64,000 nucleotides of DNA from Chondrus crispus (lineage: Eukaryota > Rhodophyta > Florideophyceae > Gigartinales > Gigartinaceae), in contig NW_005179090.1 in assembly GCF_000350225.1 (NCBI RefSeq), positions 228,628 through 292,627 on the forward strand, written 5' to 3'. The position numbers and the translations under genes were made by a program. This document shows, piece by piece, positions 8,967 through 18,889 of the stretch. Every line of letters begins with the position of its first letter. Positions within the stretch are counted from its first letter, which is position 1. Below the pieces are notes generated by a model, which searched no databases, was not told the DNA's origin, and was given only the letters and a program-made list of their open reading frames with translations.

Positions 8967-10655
8967 TCAAGTTACTGTGTATTTTGGGCCACCTCCACCT
9001 TGTGGAACTGTCCATTCAATGTTTTGGGAGGGGTCCTTAATGTCGCATGCCTTACAATGCAGACAATTTTGAGCGTTGATTTGCAAAGCCATCTTGCCTG
9101 CTTCCTTCTCCACATATTCATACACTTTGGCAGGACAAAATCTACTCTCAGGAGCGTCATACAGCGGGAGGTTGAGCTTCTCCGGAACACTGTCGTCTTT
9201 TAGGACAAGATGACAGCGTTCATCATGGTCATGATCCGTGCCGCTCAATGATAGCGAAGTAAGGATATCGAAGGTAACCTTGCCATCCGGCTTTGGATAT
9301 TCAATCTGTTTTGCTTCCCTCGCTGGTTTAGTCGCCAGATGGTCGGGATGACCATGCGAAATTGTCCAAGGAGAACGCCCACGTGTGACATACGACTCAA
9401 GAGCTGCATTCGCAAGGCCCGGTAACAGCCCATACTTGAAGCCGGGGCGGATATTTCTGACCACCGAGAGCTCATCCCAAACCCAAGACTGCCGCAAGCG
9501 CTCTTCGTACCCCTGAGCTGAGTCGCGCCCTTCCTTGAGGTTTTCAAACACCGCTTCTGCGGCCAACATACCACTTTTCTGGGCAGTATGGGTGCCCTTG
9601 ATTTTCGGCACGTTCACGAAACCAGCAGCACACCCGATGAGAGCTCCGCCTTCAAACTCCAGCTTAGGAATGGACTGCAAACCACCCTCATTAAGCGTCC
9701 GTGCTCCATATTGCAAGACCTCGCCACCCTCTAGCAAAGGCCTCACGGACGGGTGAGCTTTGTATCTTTGAAATTCTTGAAATGGGGAGAGGTAGGGGTT
9801 TTCGTAGTCCAGGGCAACAACAAAGCCTATAGCGACCCTAGATTCTGTCATATGATATAGAAAAGACCCTCCGTATGTCTGTAAATCCATTGGATACCCA
9901 ATTGAATGTACAATCTTCCCCGGCTCATGCTTGGCAGGGTCGACCTGCCAGACCTCTTTCAGCCCGAGCGCGTATGTTTGATGCTGTTTACCCTCCCTCA
10001 AGCCGAAGCGGCTCTCTACCGCTTTTGTCAGCGAGCCCCTCGCGCCCTCGGCCAGCAACGAAACGCGGCCGACGATTTCAATCCCCGGCTGATAATTTTC
10101 TTTCTTGGACCCGTCCTTCGCAATGCCGAAATCGTTGGTCGCTACACCCCTAACACTGCCATCCTCCTTGTACAACATCTCGCTTGCCGAAAAGCCAGGA
10201 TAAACCTCCACGCCGGCTTCCTCCGCCTGCTCGGCGAGCCACCTAGTCATCTCTGACAGACTGATGATATAATTGCCATGATTTTTCATCTGCGGCGGAG
10301 TGGGCAACGGAAATTGCCTGTCCTCCGTGAGAAAAACGAAGCGGTCGTTCGCCGCCTGCACGCCAAGCGGGGCGGATTTGCGCCACTGCGGCAGCAGCTC
10401 GTCCATGGCGCGCGGCTCGAAGACGTTCCCGGAGAGGACGTGGGCGCCGACCTCGGCGGCCTTTTCCAGCACGCAGACGGAGAGGTCCTCGTCGGCTTGG
10501 TCAGCGAGCTGGCGGAGACGGATGGCGGCAGAGAGACCGGCCGGGCCCGCGCCCACGATGACAACGTCGTAGCTTAGCTGCTCGCGCGCCGGGGTGCAGA
10601 GACGGCGCGAGGGGAGACGCGTGCGCCGAAGGAGGTGGCGGGTGGCGCGCAGCAT
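8967..10655 (-). CDS. Electron transfer flavoprotein-ubiquinone oxidoreductase (ETF-QO)
   Basis: A 562-residue enzyme that passes electrons from reduced ETF (fatty-acid and branched amino-acid dehydrogenases) to ubiquinone in the inner mitochondrial membrane. The first 25 residues (MLRATRHLLRRTRLPSRRLC) form an arginine-rich mitochondrial presequence without acids. FAD binding is shown by VVIVGAGPAGLSAAIRL; the family-specific GAHVLSGNVFEPRAMDELLP and the substrate region GCAAGFVNVPKIKGTHTAQKSGMLAAE follow. The C-terminal 4Fe-4S module has FCPAKVYEY plus NCLHCKACDIKDP, giving all four cysteines. An upstream in-frame codon at 10859 would add 68 low-complexity residues; the ATG at 10655 gives the classical presequence and is preferred. 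Length fits the family after presequence. Intronless. Confidence 0.95.
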   Translation of the reverse strand: MLRATRHLLRRTRLPSRRLCTPAREQLSYDVVIVGAGPAGLSAAIRLRQLADQADEDLSVCVLEKAAEVGAHVLSGNVFEPRAMDELLPQWRKSAPLGVQAANDRFVFLTEDRQFPLPTPPQMKNHGNYIISLSEMTRWLAEQAEEAGVEVYPGFSASEMLYKEDGSVRGVATNDFGIAKDGSKKENYQPGIEIVGRVSLLAEGARGSLTKAVESRFGLREGKQHQTYALGLKEVWQVDPAKHEPGKIVHSIGYPMDLQTYGGSFLYHMTESRVAIGFVVALDYENPYLSPFQEFQRYKAHPSVRPLLEGGEVLQYGARTLNEGGLQSIPKLEFEGGALIGCAAGFVNVPKIKGTHTAQKSGMLAAEAVFENLKEGRDSAQGYEERLRQSWVWDELSVVRNIRPGFKYGLLPGLANAALESYVTRGRSPWTISHGHPDHLATKPAREAKQIEYPKPDGKVTFDILTSLSLSGTDHDHDERCHLVLKDDSVPEKLNLPLYDAPESRFCPAKVYEYVEKEAGKMALQINAQNCLHCKACDIKDPSQNIEWTVPQGGGGPKYTVT

Positions 10656-11831
10656 GGCAGGGCGTGGATCGGGACTGCGGCTGCAGTTGGGAGGGAGGTC
10701 TGAGGGAGGGGAGGGGTGGGCTGGGAGGGCGAGGTTGTGGCATCGAGGGCGGCCGGTTAAACAGCGGGAAGGCGGCGGAGGTCGGGTGACCGGAGATGTG
10801 AGATGTTGACTGGGACAAAAAATGGGATCAAAATGATGCGGTGGTTGCTGGGTTGCCATTGCTGGCGAGGCATTCTCTCAGGAAGGCTGTGCTGTACCCT
10901 TGAAGGGTACTAGTCGAAGAAATCATAACATGTACAGTAGATTGCACGAAAAGGAGCATCAACGAATCGCGACGTCCTTTCTGTCCTTAATCCCATCATC
11001 GATGCGATTGATTATGGCGGGGTTATCTGGTGCTGTGGATTGCATATGTAGACTTCTGGTGCAGTACATTCATACTTCAACCACCTCGTTGGCACTTGAA
11101 TATTTAGCAAAACAAGCATCTCCTGCTTCTTTCACAACAGCTTCATGTTTCCACGCGTGGAGCGCAATGTGGCATGACGCGAACGGGTTTCCCATCACAA
11201 GTCTCGAAACGGGGGAATCTCCGCGCCATTTCAGTTTCATTTGCAGGTCCTACAGGCCCATTTTTTGCAAACAGACCTCTGGCAGTCACGACGTGGATCC
11301 CCACGTACGCAACACTGCAGAACGATATGCTTTGCTTAAACAGAGACCGCCTTCCATTGACCAGCCTCTCCAAACGGCACAAGCAACCCCGCTGAGAAAA
11401 CGAGGTGGGGAAATGCTGCACAATCACATCAAAAGCCGGTGATGAAGCCGGTGATGAAGCCGGTGATGAAGCCGGTGGTGGCGAGTGTGCTCGAATCCAA
11501 AAACACAAAATTAATAATGAAAAAGATGCAATCGTTTTTTGTCACTGTGCCTCCAGGGTGTATCATACGTAACCGAATCTGGGAGATACACATCTCTCAC
11601 CGATTAGATCAAAACCAACTAAAAACGGATATTCCTGTCGATGATACAGTGCTGCCACTCCGGGATGCGGATTCCCATGTAAATTACATGATACTGTACA
11701 GCACTGTCTCCAGCAACATTCATAGAATTGATTCCGGTCATCGACTGCCACCAGTCAGATACAGCCCCTGCACCAACTCACACCGGAGCGAGGAGCGACC
11801 ACCGAAACAATTCTCTGCACTCGCTGGTGCA
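10656..11831. other. Divergent intergenic region with short direct repeat
   Basis: This region separates ETF-QO (leftward) from the first GATA-PB1 gene (rightward). At 11435-11478 a 12-base unit (GCCGGTGATGAA) is repeated about three and a half times. The frame that later encodes the GATA protein is open from 11439, but that part is compositionally unlike the gene and lacks conserved features, so I treat it as leader. Confidence 0.5.
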
Positions 11832-14800
11832 ATGAATGAGACCGCACCAGAGCCTTGTGCGATTGACGCCTCGCTGGACGAGGCGCCGGGCCCATCTCAA
11901 CAGCAACTTTCCATCCACCTCGCCACAGTCCTCAACCCGACCGCAGTGGAACCACTCGAGCTTTCGAAAATGGCCGACACGCCCGAAGACACGGCCGCAG
12001 AAGCCGATGTTCATCCGTATGGCAATCCCCTTCCGCCCGGAAGTGAACAAGCTCCAGCCGCGGCTACCTCTGCTACGCCGACAAGCTACCGACTTCAACG
12101 TGTTCCCGACGCACCTCAGTCCTCCACTAGAGCTCCGGAGCCTTCACAGGTAGCTAGAGATAATATTTTTACAGCAACACGCCCCACTGCACCGCATCGT
12201 CAAGTCCTGATCAGAGAAGTAATCGATCTCACCGAGTCTCCCAGCAACCACACCCATCCTTCATTAGAATCGCATCAAGTCCAGGAGAGCGCTTCACCTA
12301 ACATTGTACCCGGCCCGGACCGAAATCATCGGGATGCGGGGCCAATTGTCATCGACGACAGCCCTCTGGAAAAGTCGGAGCCCGTCTTCGTCAACAGAGT
12401 TGGACCACCACCGTCCCAGCAAGCAGAATTGAGCCCACTTGCAAAGACTGAGCAAGTGCGTATCCTCCGCCTCGACGAAAAGCCCCCTCCGCTGACATCT
12501 CCCTCCAAAAAGATTGGTCAAGTGGATCATTCTGGTCAGCCGCAAGCAGTTGATGGCGCCAGTGATGAAAGACACAGGGGTGAGTCCGACGGTGGACGTC
12601 CGCCATGCCCGTCACTATGGAAACATGTGCCTCCAGTCGAGGCTATAGTAGGTTTGCCTCCTGCTCAGAAGGGCGGTCTCGCCGAGGTCGTTCCCTCACT
12701 TCATCAGGTGAATGGGAAGGACTCGCCCGTGGCCGTCTGCTCACTTGCACCCGGTGTGCCATCACCGAGCAGAGTAAATCCGTCCGACAACCCGTCGCCC
12801 AAACTGACCGTTCGGCAACTCGTGTCTAATTCAGAAGAAGGAAATGGGTGGAAGCGAGGTGCCGCGTCACCCTCATGGGGTTCCCATGACAAGATGCCAC
12901 AACGCGACGCTTCACAACCTGTATGTGAAGTGAAAGCTTCACCGATTGAGCCAACAAGGGCCTCTTTGGTAAAAGAAGAGCCTTTAAAAATGGCTGAGAA
13001 GCAAGCCGATGCAGAAACATTGGGAGAGTGCCAGCCTCTGATGAATGTATGTACCTTTCAACAACTCCAGTCGAGCATGACCTCAATCGGCCACTCTCCT
13101 GAATCGAGCTCAACGCCCTCCAAGGAGATAAGACTTAACAGTATCAAAAAAGAGGAGCAAGAGCTGCAATTGCATAGCGTGCGCGATAGTTTGGCTAAGT
13201 CCGAAGATGTCATATTTATTGACACACCGATACAGACTTCTGCACCCAGTGTTAAAGCCAAACATCCTGGGGTGGGACACAAACATGGATTACTACCGTC
13301 CATTTGTCCAACTCGCCAAGCCGAGGAGCGTTTTGGTATATCGGCAATCAGACTTCAGAATTCAGTTCCAGAATCCTCTGGGCAACACGCGTCCTCAAAG
13401 AGGTCAAAAACGGAACCCACTGTGGAAGTGAAGAGGGAAGCTAGCACTTGCGAGCCGACTTTGTCCGTGGCACAAACCGAAAAAGGTGAGAAGCTCCTCG
13501 ATCACACGGGCGTTATGCATCGGAGTGGCGATGCAAAGAGTGAGATCAAAAATATGGTAAACCCGATGGACGCTGTGGAAGTAGCGAGGGAGACTTGCAA
13601 ATGGGAGCCCAATCTAGTGGTACCGGGGTCTCATTACGGTGAGATGCACTCCGCTTGCAAGACCCCTCAGCGGGAAGCGAATGAAGTGAATGGTGATGTT
13701 GATGGGATCCCTGATACAGCTGCGCCTCGGATCGCGCCCGAATCTCTACATTCGAAGCCGGCATCGCCATCCACTTTGCCAAAGCCTGTATCTGACTGCG
13801 TTTCCGCTGAGGAGGAGCGTTGCGATCAGCCCTCGCAGTTATCGAAACAGGGAGAGTATCGCACGGCGGATTCCGGTTGCCCCTCAGAGAAGGAGGGGAG
13901 GAAGCGTGTGCCGGGTCCTTTATCTTTGACTGAAGTACTTGTATGTGATATAAGGAGCGAAAAGGCCGCAATTTTGGATCCACCGATGTCGAATAAGCCA
14001 ACGGCTTGTTCAAAGCGAAAGAGGCCTGACTCGTTGACAGAATTCCCGCATACGTTAAACTTGAAGAGGCGAGCAATGCCGGCATTGTCGAACTTGCGGC
14101 CTCAAACCACAGTTTTCGATGCACTGACAAAACATAAGAGACTTACAGTCTCGACTGCGGGACCATCCCAACAAACCCCGACCCGGGCGATATGCAACCC
14201 ACGAGGTTCTATTTCGGGTATCCTTCCTTTCCATACGCAACGACGCACTGCTCGGGTGTCGACAGTGCTACCCACCGTTGCACCTACGCCTGCTGTGATG
14301 CCTTCATCAGTACCATCTCCGACATTATCCGCGTTTCCCGTTCCAATGTCGTCTCCCACTGTTCCTCTCGTGACTGCTGCGGCGATATCTTCATGTCCAC
14401 TTGTGGCTTCCTCTGTGAGTGTTGATCGGCCTGTGCCATCTGTACCGATGCCGAACATGGGCCAAAACTGTATCGCAGCCCCAGTACCACATGCACCGGG
14501 CTTATATACGAGAGCTCCGCCCATCTCTCCATTAGTTGCTCCTGCTTCACGGGGCCCAATCGGTCTCAGTGGCCGAACTTTACATCAGCAAGTACCGGAA
14601 CTCTCAACTAGTTACCCGCAAATTTCAACGGAATCTCCCCCCAGCCCAGCAACATACCCTTCACAGCCAATTTCACCCACTCACAACGCAATCTTGCAGT
14701 TAGGCTCAAATCAAAAGAGAACGCCGCCTCTTTCGTGTGATGAACGCGTGATAACGCAGCAGGACAACCCTGCTGCGGCGAGAGAAGTGCACGGGACTCC

Positions 14801-16607
14801 TTCAGAACGGGTCAATTCGACTGCAGCCGCGAGCTCTGTGCAACCTGCTCGGATCGAAAGCAGCTACTTGGCATGCCAAGTACAACCAGCTCCACGCGCT
14901 GCTTTTCCGAATACATACGGTCTGATAGGCAGAGGGCGAGAACCTGTGCCACAGAGAAGGTGCCACAAGTGTGAAGCCCGTAGCTCCTCGATTTGGCGCA
15001 CGGGTCCAGACGGTTACCAGACGTTGTGTAACTCCTGCGGTCTCCAATACGAATACCACGACATGGTTGTTTATGCTGACAGTAAGACACATCGAGTATC
15101 GGCAGCCCCATTTCCGGGGGCACGTCGATCCCGAGTAATAGGCTTCCGCAGGCGGGGATGCTACACGGACGAACCGTTAGAGATGCATGGGGCATGGATT
15201 GGGAGCCGTCGACCTTCTCGTCAGCTGGACAAACCTATTGTGATCCCTTTACATTATCCGGAAGAGCAGGGGGATGATGCCACTGGTACAAACTCTGGCA
15301 TGGTCATTGGCCTGGCTAACGGTTCAAATGACAAAACTCCTGCGCAAAATCTGAAAGCAAATGATTCTCAACTCCTATCTCCAGTTGGTCAGAGGGCTCG
15401 GCCTTGTGTAGACCCCCTCCCTGGTTCAGAGACGGAGTTGGTGCTCGGCCCCGGTCCGTCAAGCGCTTCTGGCAACACAACTTGTCGAATGTCGTCGGAT
15501 CCAACGCCAAGAACGGAAGCAGAAGGATCTAAAAGAAGTCTGGAAAAGCCGCAAGAGTTGCAAGATGTGGTACCGGACAAAAGTGAAGCGCCTGTCCCGT
15601 TTTCTCGTTTTATTCGGAAGCGTTTGAACACAGCAATAGTAGCAGACAGAAACGCTTCAACCACACCATGTCAGTCCGAAATGGACGAAGAGGACGTGGC
15701 CATTGATGTTGATGCACTTAGTTCTGATTCGAAGGTCATTGACGTGGATGCAATTGAAAGCGGTACAGTAGACGCTGATGCAATCGACGTAGAAGGTGAA
15801 AGTGAAGCAATCACTGCAGATGGATTTGAGCGCATTAGTGAGGGCGAACCATTGAAAAGCAGGCCATTTTTGGGGCGCAGAGGGTACGACTACAGCTTTT
15901 GCACCCTTGTCGGTAAACGTCCAACACCTGATGGGGATGAATCTCGAAGAGGTGCTCGGTGTAACAAAAGACAAGCTCTTAGTGGCCGCAATGGCGCCCT
16001 GAGTGACAAAGTTGGAAGGAGCGCCGGTGCGGGCATTACTTTGCCGTTCACACCTGTGCCGGAACGGCAAAGAACTGGCTTAAGAGGTGATAAAAGGAAC
16101 AGCCAACACAAGAGGGACGGTACAAGGGATAGTAGCAGAGCGGTAATGCATGGCAGCAAGGAAGCATTGCGGAAAGTTTCAGATTCTGTGTTTGAAGACG
16201 AGGAGGAAGAGCTGGGGTCTCCATGCAGTACAAACAAGGATTGGAACAAGAAGCGCGCAGATGCAAGGAGGCATTTGCCAGACATAGAAAGGGTAGGGTC
16301 GCAAAGCAAGAGAAGTGCGGATGAGAGAGCCGATGGGATGTCTAGCTTATATGCGGTCAAAGCTGAGTACAGGCGGGAGATACATCGGTTGACGATCTCC
16401 CGGAGCGCTTCCTTCTTAGAATTGCGGAGAAAGATGGAAGAAGTTTTCCAATTAAGCGAGAAGGTTTGCCTTGCATACCGAGATAATGAGGATGACTATA
16501 TTACGATTTCGACGGAGTCGGATATGCGGGAACTATTTGGACTGGCGGACAAGTACTCTCTGAATCCGATTAGAGTGCGATTGGTCGAAAGGATTGAGAA
16601 GCGGTAG
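11832..16607 (+). CDS. GATA zinc finger - PB1 domain protein, large paralogue
   Basis: A 1591-residue, mostly disordered, Ser/Pro-rich nuclear-type protein. One GATA-type finger lies at residues 1044-1069 (bases 14961-15038), spacing CX2CX18CX2C, with IWRTGPDG and LCNSCGLQYEY as in plant-type GATA factors, followed by a basic tail (GARRSRVIGFRRRG). The last 85 residues (from about 1506) form a PB1 domain: VKAEYRREIHRL carries the conserved lysine and YRDNEDDYITISTESDM is the acidic OPCA motif, so it should be able to form head-to-tail chains. SUMO-interaction-like motifs occur near residues 130 (VIDLT) and 172 (IVIDD). The ATG at 11832 is chosen because the sequence before it looks non-coding. 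A paralogue follows 307 bases downstream. Its likely role is a transcription factor that assembles through PB1. Confidence 0.85.
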   Translation: MNETAPEPCAIDASLDEAPGPSQQQLSIHLATVLNPTAVEPLELSKMADTPEDTAAEADVHPYGNPLPPGSEQAPAAATSATPTSYRLQRVPDAPQSSTRAPEPSQVARDNIFTATRPTAPHRQVLIREVIDLTESPSNHTHPSLESHQVQESASPNIVPGPDRNHRDAGPIVIDDSPLEKSEPVFVNRVGPPPSQQAELSPLAKTEQVRILRLDEKPPPLTSPSKKIGQVDHSGQPQAVDGASDERHRGESDGGRPPCPSLWKHVPPVEAIVGLPPAQKGGLAEVVPSLHQVNGKDSPVAVCSLAPGVPSPSRVNPSDNPSPKLTVRQLVSNSEEGNGWKRGAASPSWGSHDKMPQRDASQPVCEVKASPIEPTRASLVKEEPLKMAEKQADAETLGECQPLMNVCTFQQLQSSMTSIGHSPESSSTPSKEIRLNSIKKEEQELQLHSVRDSLAKSEDVIFIDTPIQTSAPSVKAKHPGVGHKHGLLPSICPTRQAEERFGISAIRLQNSVPESSGQHASSKRSKTEPTVEVKREASTCEPTLSVAQTEKGEKLLDHTGVMHRSGDAKSEIKNMVNPMDAVEVARETCKWEPNLVVPGSHYGEMHSACKTPQREANEVNGDVDGIPDTAAPRIAPESLHSKPASPSTLPKPVSDCVSAEEERCDQPSQLSKQGEYRTADSGCPSEKEGRKRVPGPLSLTEVLVCDIRSEKAAILDPPMSNKPTACSKRKRPDSLTEFPHTLNLKRRAMPALSNLRPQTTVFDALTKHKRLTVSTAGPSQQTPTRAICNPRGSISGILPFHTQRRTARVSTVLPTVAPTPAVMPSSVPSPTLSAFPVPMSSPTVPLVTAAAISSCPLVASSVSVDRPVPSVPMPNMGQNCIAAPVPHAPGLYTRAPPISPLVAPASRGPIGLSGRTLHQQVPELSTSYPQISTESPPSPATYPSQPISPTHNAILQLGSNQKRTPPLSCDERVITQQDNPAAAREVHGTPSERVNSTAAASSVQPARIESSYLACQVQPAPRAAFPNTYGLIGRGREPVPQRRCHKCEARSSSIWRTGPDGYQTLCNSCGLQYEYHDMVVYADSKTHRVSAAPFPGARRSRVIGFRRRGCYTDEPLEMHGAWIGSRRPSRQLDKPIVIPLHYPEEQGDDATGTNSGMVIGLANGSNDKTPAQNLKANDSQLLSPVGQRARPCVDPLPGSETELVLGPGPSSASGNTTCRMSSDPTPRTEAEGSKRSLEKPQELQDVVPDKSEAPVPFSRFIRKRLNTAIVADRNASTTPCQSEMDEEDVAIDVDALSSDSKVIDVDAIESGTVDADAIDVEGESEAITADGFERISEGEPLKSRPFLGRRGYDYSFCTLVGKRPTPDGDESRRGARCNKRQALSGRNGALSDKVGRSAGAGITLPFTPVPERQRTGLRGDKRNSQHKRDGTRDSSRAVMHGSKEALRKVSDSVFEDEEEELGSPCSTNKDWNKKRADARRHLPDIERVGSQSKRSADERADGMSSLYAVKAEYRREIHRLTISRSASFLELRRKMEEVFQLSEKVCLAYRDNEDDYITISTESDMRELFGLADKYSLNPIRVRLVERIEKR

Positions 16608-16914
16608 AACGAGTTTTCCCTGAACGACAATGGTGACGGAGTTGATGATGGGATGGAATGGAAACATGTTTCGAGGGACTATCCGAGGCGACGTGTCGCG
16701 CCCGCATTCGCTGTTACCAAAAGAGCACTCTCAATTTCCCAAACCTCAGCCAACCGGAACGCCGCCCGCCTCCATAGCAAGAACCTTCGGCTCACCCATT
16801 ATAATTATAAATTATAAATGGTGAAATCTGTCCCGCCCCATCCCCCGCATCCCCCCCATCCCACCTGCCACCTGCTCTCACTTACCTCCACCTCCATCTC
16901 ACGGAACGGCACCC
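16608..16914. other. Spacer and C-rich leader between the GATA-PB1 paralogues
   Basis: This 307-base spacer contains a palindromic AT patch near 16800-16817 (ATAATTATAAATTATAAAT), which may act as a TATA region, then about 90 bases of C-rich sequence directly before the ATG at 16915. It presumably holds the promoter of the second gene. Confidence 0.5.
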
Positions 16915-18495
16915 ATGTCCTCCCCCCCAACCTCGCCGGACGGCCTAACCACGGCCCTGGCCATCGAGACCAAGCCATTCCTCACGAATCCCACCCGTCC
17001 GCAACACCCCAAGCGCTGTCTGCGCCCCATCTGCCGCGCCACCGAGACGAACCAATGGTGCACGTCGCCTGACGGCCGCAACACACTGTGCCACAGATGC
17101 TATGCACTCTACCTCGCCATGAAGCTCCCGCTGTTCCGGCACCCCCTCACCTCGCGTCTCTCCATCCTGCGGTCACCTGACGCCTGCCCCGTCCGCGTCA
17201 CGGGGTTCGCCGTGCGTCACCGCGCCCGACCCACCGAGTACCGCCGCCCGCGCCGAAACGCCGCAAAGCCATTCGTCGTCCCACTTACTGACTGCCCCCG
17301 AGACCGCGAACTGCTCCGCATGACCGACGTCGCGCCCAACGTGGGCCGCCGCGGCCCCGTGCGCACAGCCGCCGTGTACTCTCCAATCAGCAAACGCCCC
17401 GCGAGGCACACACGCCCGGGCTCGACCAGGATTTTGCCACGAGCCGCCAAACTCATCCCAGTCCGCAAGTCCTCCCCAGCGGACCCCTTCAATTTCGGCC
17501 GGGCGGACACCATTCGACGCGCCGCCAACCTCAACCGAGTCGACAAGTCTGCCACAGCAGACCCTTTCGGTATTGGTCAGTTGGACGACACACCGTCGCC
17601 GAACACCGTCTCTAATTCAGACGCTAGCTACGCCCTCTCTGCGTCCAGAGATACGGAGGACAGGGAGCCAGACGTCCAGCTCGTTTCGGAGGACGACGAC
17701 GACGCACACGACGGCTGGCTTTCCGTCCCGCGCATGCGTCACAGCCGTCCCGCTGTCCGGTTGGTACGCTCACAATTGACCCGCCCGGACGGCCCTTCGC
17801 TGCGGAGGGGGGAGTCTGATCGCCATCTCTCGGTTACTAATCGTCTGTTTCGGAGAGCCATCAAGGGCCATTTGCCGGAGAAGGATCCCCCCGCGGCCCA
17901 CCAGTTGGCCCGCCCACACGATTTCATTCGGAACCAGCCCAGGCCGAAGCGGAAAACGCCGACTAGGGTGTACATGAAGGTTTCGCTATCGGAGCAAATC
18001 AGGCGCCAGGAGTCAACGGACCAGTTGCCCGACGACCATTTGAGTCACGAAGAAATGCCGTATGCATCTCGTAAGCAGGCAGCGCGCGGGCACCGGAGTT
18101 GTCCGCTGCCCTCCAATCGGAAGTCGAGCAATCTAGTCGCGCAGTCGTTGCCGCCCTTCAAAGGCGGCGCCTCTCGTACAAAAACGCCTGCTGGCTGCGA
18201 AAAGGAAAGTGGCGGATCACTGATCGGAGTGAAGGCAGAGTTTAACGGAGATATCCGCCGTTTGCGAATTCTACCGGATGCCTCTCGTGCGTCGTTCATG
18301 AGTCAGTTGCAGACGCTTTTCGAGGTTCCGGAAATACTTGTGCTCAAGTATTTGGATGAAGAAGACGATTTTGTCACGGTCGCCAACGAAACGGATATGA
18401 CAGAGATGATATATATGGTGAGAGAACACAACCTCTCACCGCTCCGGGTGCACTTGCAAGTAGAGCGCACGGAATGTGCCAGAGCGGTTGCGTAA
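16915..18495 (+). CDS. GATA-like zinc finger - PB1 protein, small paralogue
   Basis: A 526-residue protein with the same plan as its upstream neighbour. Cysteines at residues 35, 40, 59 and 62 give CX4CX18CX2C. The C-terminal part of the finger (TSPDGRNTLCHRCYALYL) aligns with the GATA finger next door, but the first cysteine is two residues too far away. A conserved block after the finger (VRVTGFAVRHRAR) matches the tail RSRVIGFRRRG of the large paralogue. The PB1 domain starts near residue 437: VKAEFNGDIRRLRIL holds the lysine and YLDEEDDFVTVANETDM the OPCA acidic cluster. The middle is basic, Ser/Pro-rich and disordered. Start ATG follows a C-rich leader. Likely a diverged duplicate able to pair with the large one through PB1. 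Confidence 0.82.
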   Translation: MSSPPTSPDGLTTALAIETKPFLTNPTRPQHPKRCLRPICRATETNQWCTSPDGRNTLCHRCYALYLAMKLPLFRHPLTSRLSILRSPDACPVRVTGFAVRHRARPTEYRRPRRNAAKPFVVPLTDCPRDRELLRMTDVAPNVGRRGPVRTAAVYSPISKRPARHTRPGSTRILPRAAKLIPVRKSSPADPFNFGRADTIRRAANLNRVDKSATADPFGIGQLDDTPSPNTVSNSDASYALSASRDTEDREPDVQLVSEDDDDAHDGWLSVPRMRHSRPAVRLVRSQLTRPDGPSLRRGESDRHLSVTNRLFRRAIKGHLPEKDPPAAHQLARPHDFIRNQPRPKRKTPTRVYMKVSLSEQIRRQESTDQLPDDHLSHEEMPYASRKQAARGHRSCPLPSNRKSSNLVAQSLPPFKGGASRTKTPAGCEKESGGSLIGVKAEFNGDIRRLRILPDASRASFMSQLQTLFEVPEILVLKYLDEEDDFVTVANETDMTEMIYMVREHNLSPLRVHLQVERTECARAVA

Positions 18496-18889
18496 GCAGA
18501 CCATTTCGCTTCCATGGTATTGTAACTTTTTCGGTACAATATTGCCACTGGAGAAACTCTTTGCTCTGCCAAGTGTTCAATGCTGTACAAGCCTGCGCCC
18601 CTCGCTTCAATCACACAATCTTCATGACTTTAAGGCCTATTGCATCGGGTGGACAACTAAATTGTTGCAATTAAAGCATCTTTTCGATTGCTTTCCGCCC
18701 TGTAGCACCACCACCATTATTCATAAAGCCATGAAGATATGGATTTGGCGTACTGTGGTTGTTTTAGTTCAGGACAAGTGGGCTCCGTGCGCGCTTTGCG
18801 CGCCGAGCCAAGAAAGCGTGGAGGAACACTATTTGGGAAGGGTGGCAATGAAAAGATGTAAAGACAATGGCGTTTACTTTTTTTGGTAA
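18496..18889. other. Intergenic, Helitron 3' flank
   Basis: No gene is supported. Short frames overlap the 3' end of the second GATA-PB1 gene. The right part belongs to the Helitron remnant, including the hairpin at 18781-18809. Confidence 0.45.
18781..18809 (-). repeat. GC-rich hairpin, possible Helitron 3' terminal hairpin
   Basis: GCGCGC-TTT-GCGCGC (18789-18803) forms a perfect stem, extended by GGCTC at 18781-18785 pairing with GAGCC at 18805-18809. It lies 80 bases past the stop codon of the helicase on its own strand. Helitrons end with such a hairpin a few bases before CTRR. A CTAA is present about 14 bases beyond, which is only a fair match. Confidence 0.45.

Noticed and set aside
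11439..11831. N-terminal extension of the GATA-PB1 protein
   Set aside because: The frame is open, but it begins in a 12-base direct repeat and its residues look unlike the rest of the protein; the ATG at 11832 is preferred.
13546..14130. 194-codon minus-strand frame inside the large GATA-PB1 gene
   Set aside because: It is antisense to a long intact gene and shows no domain.
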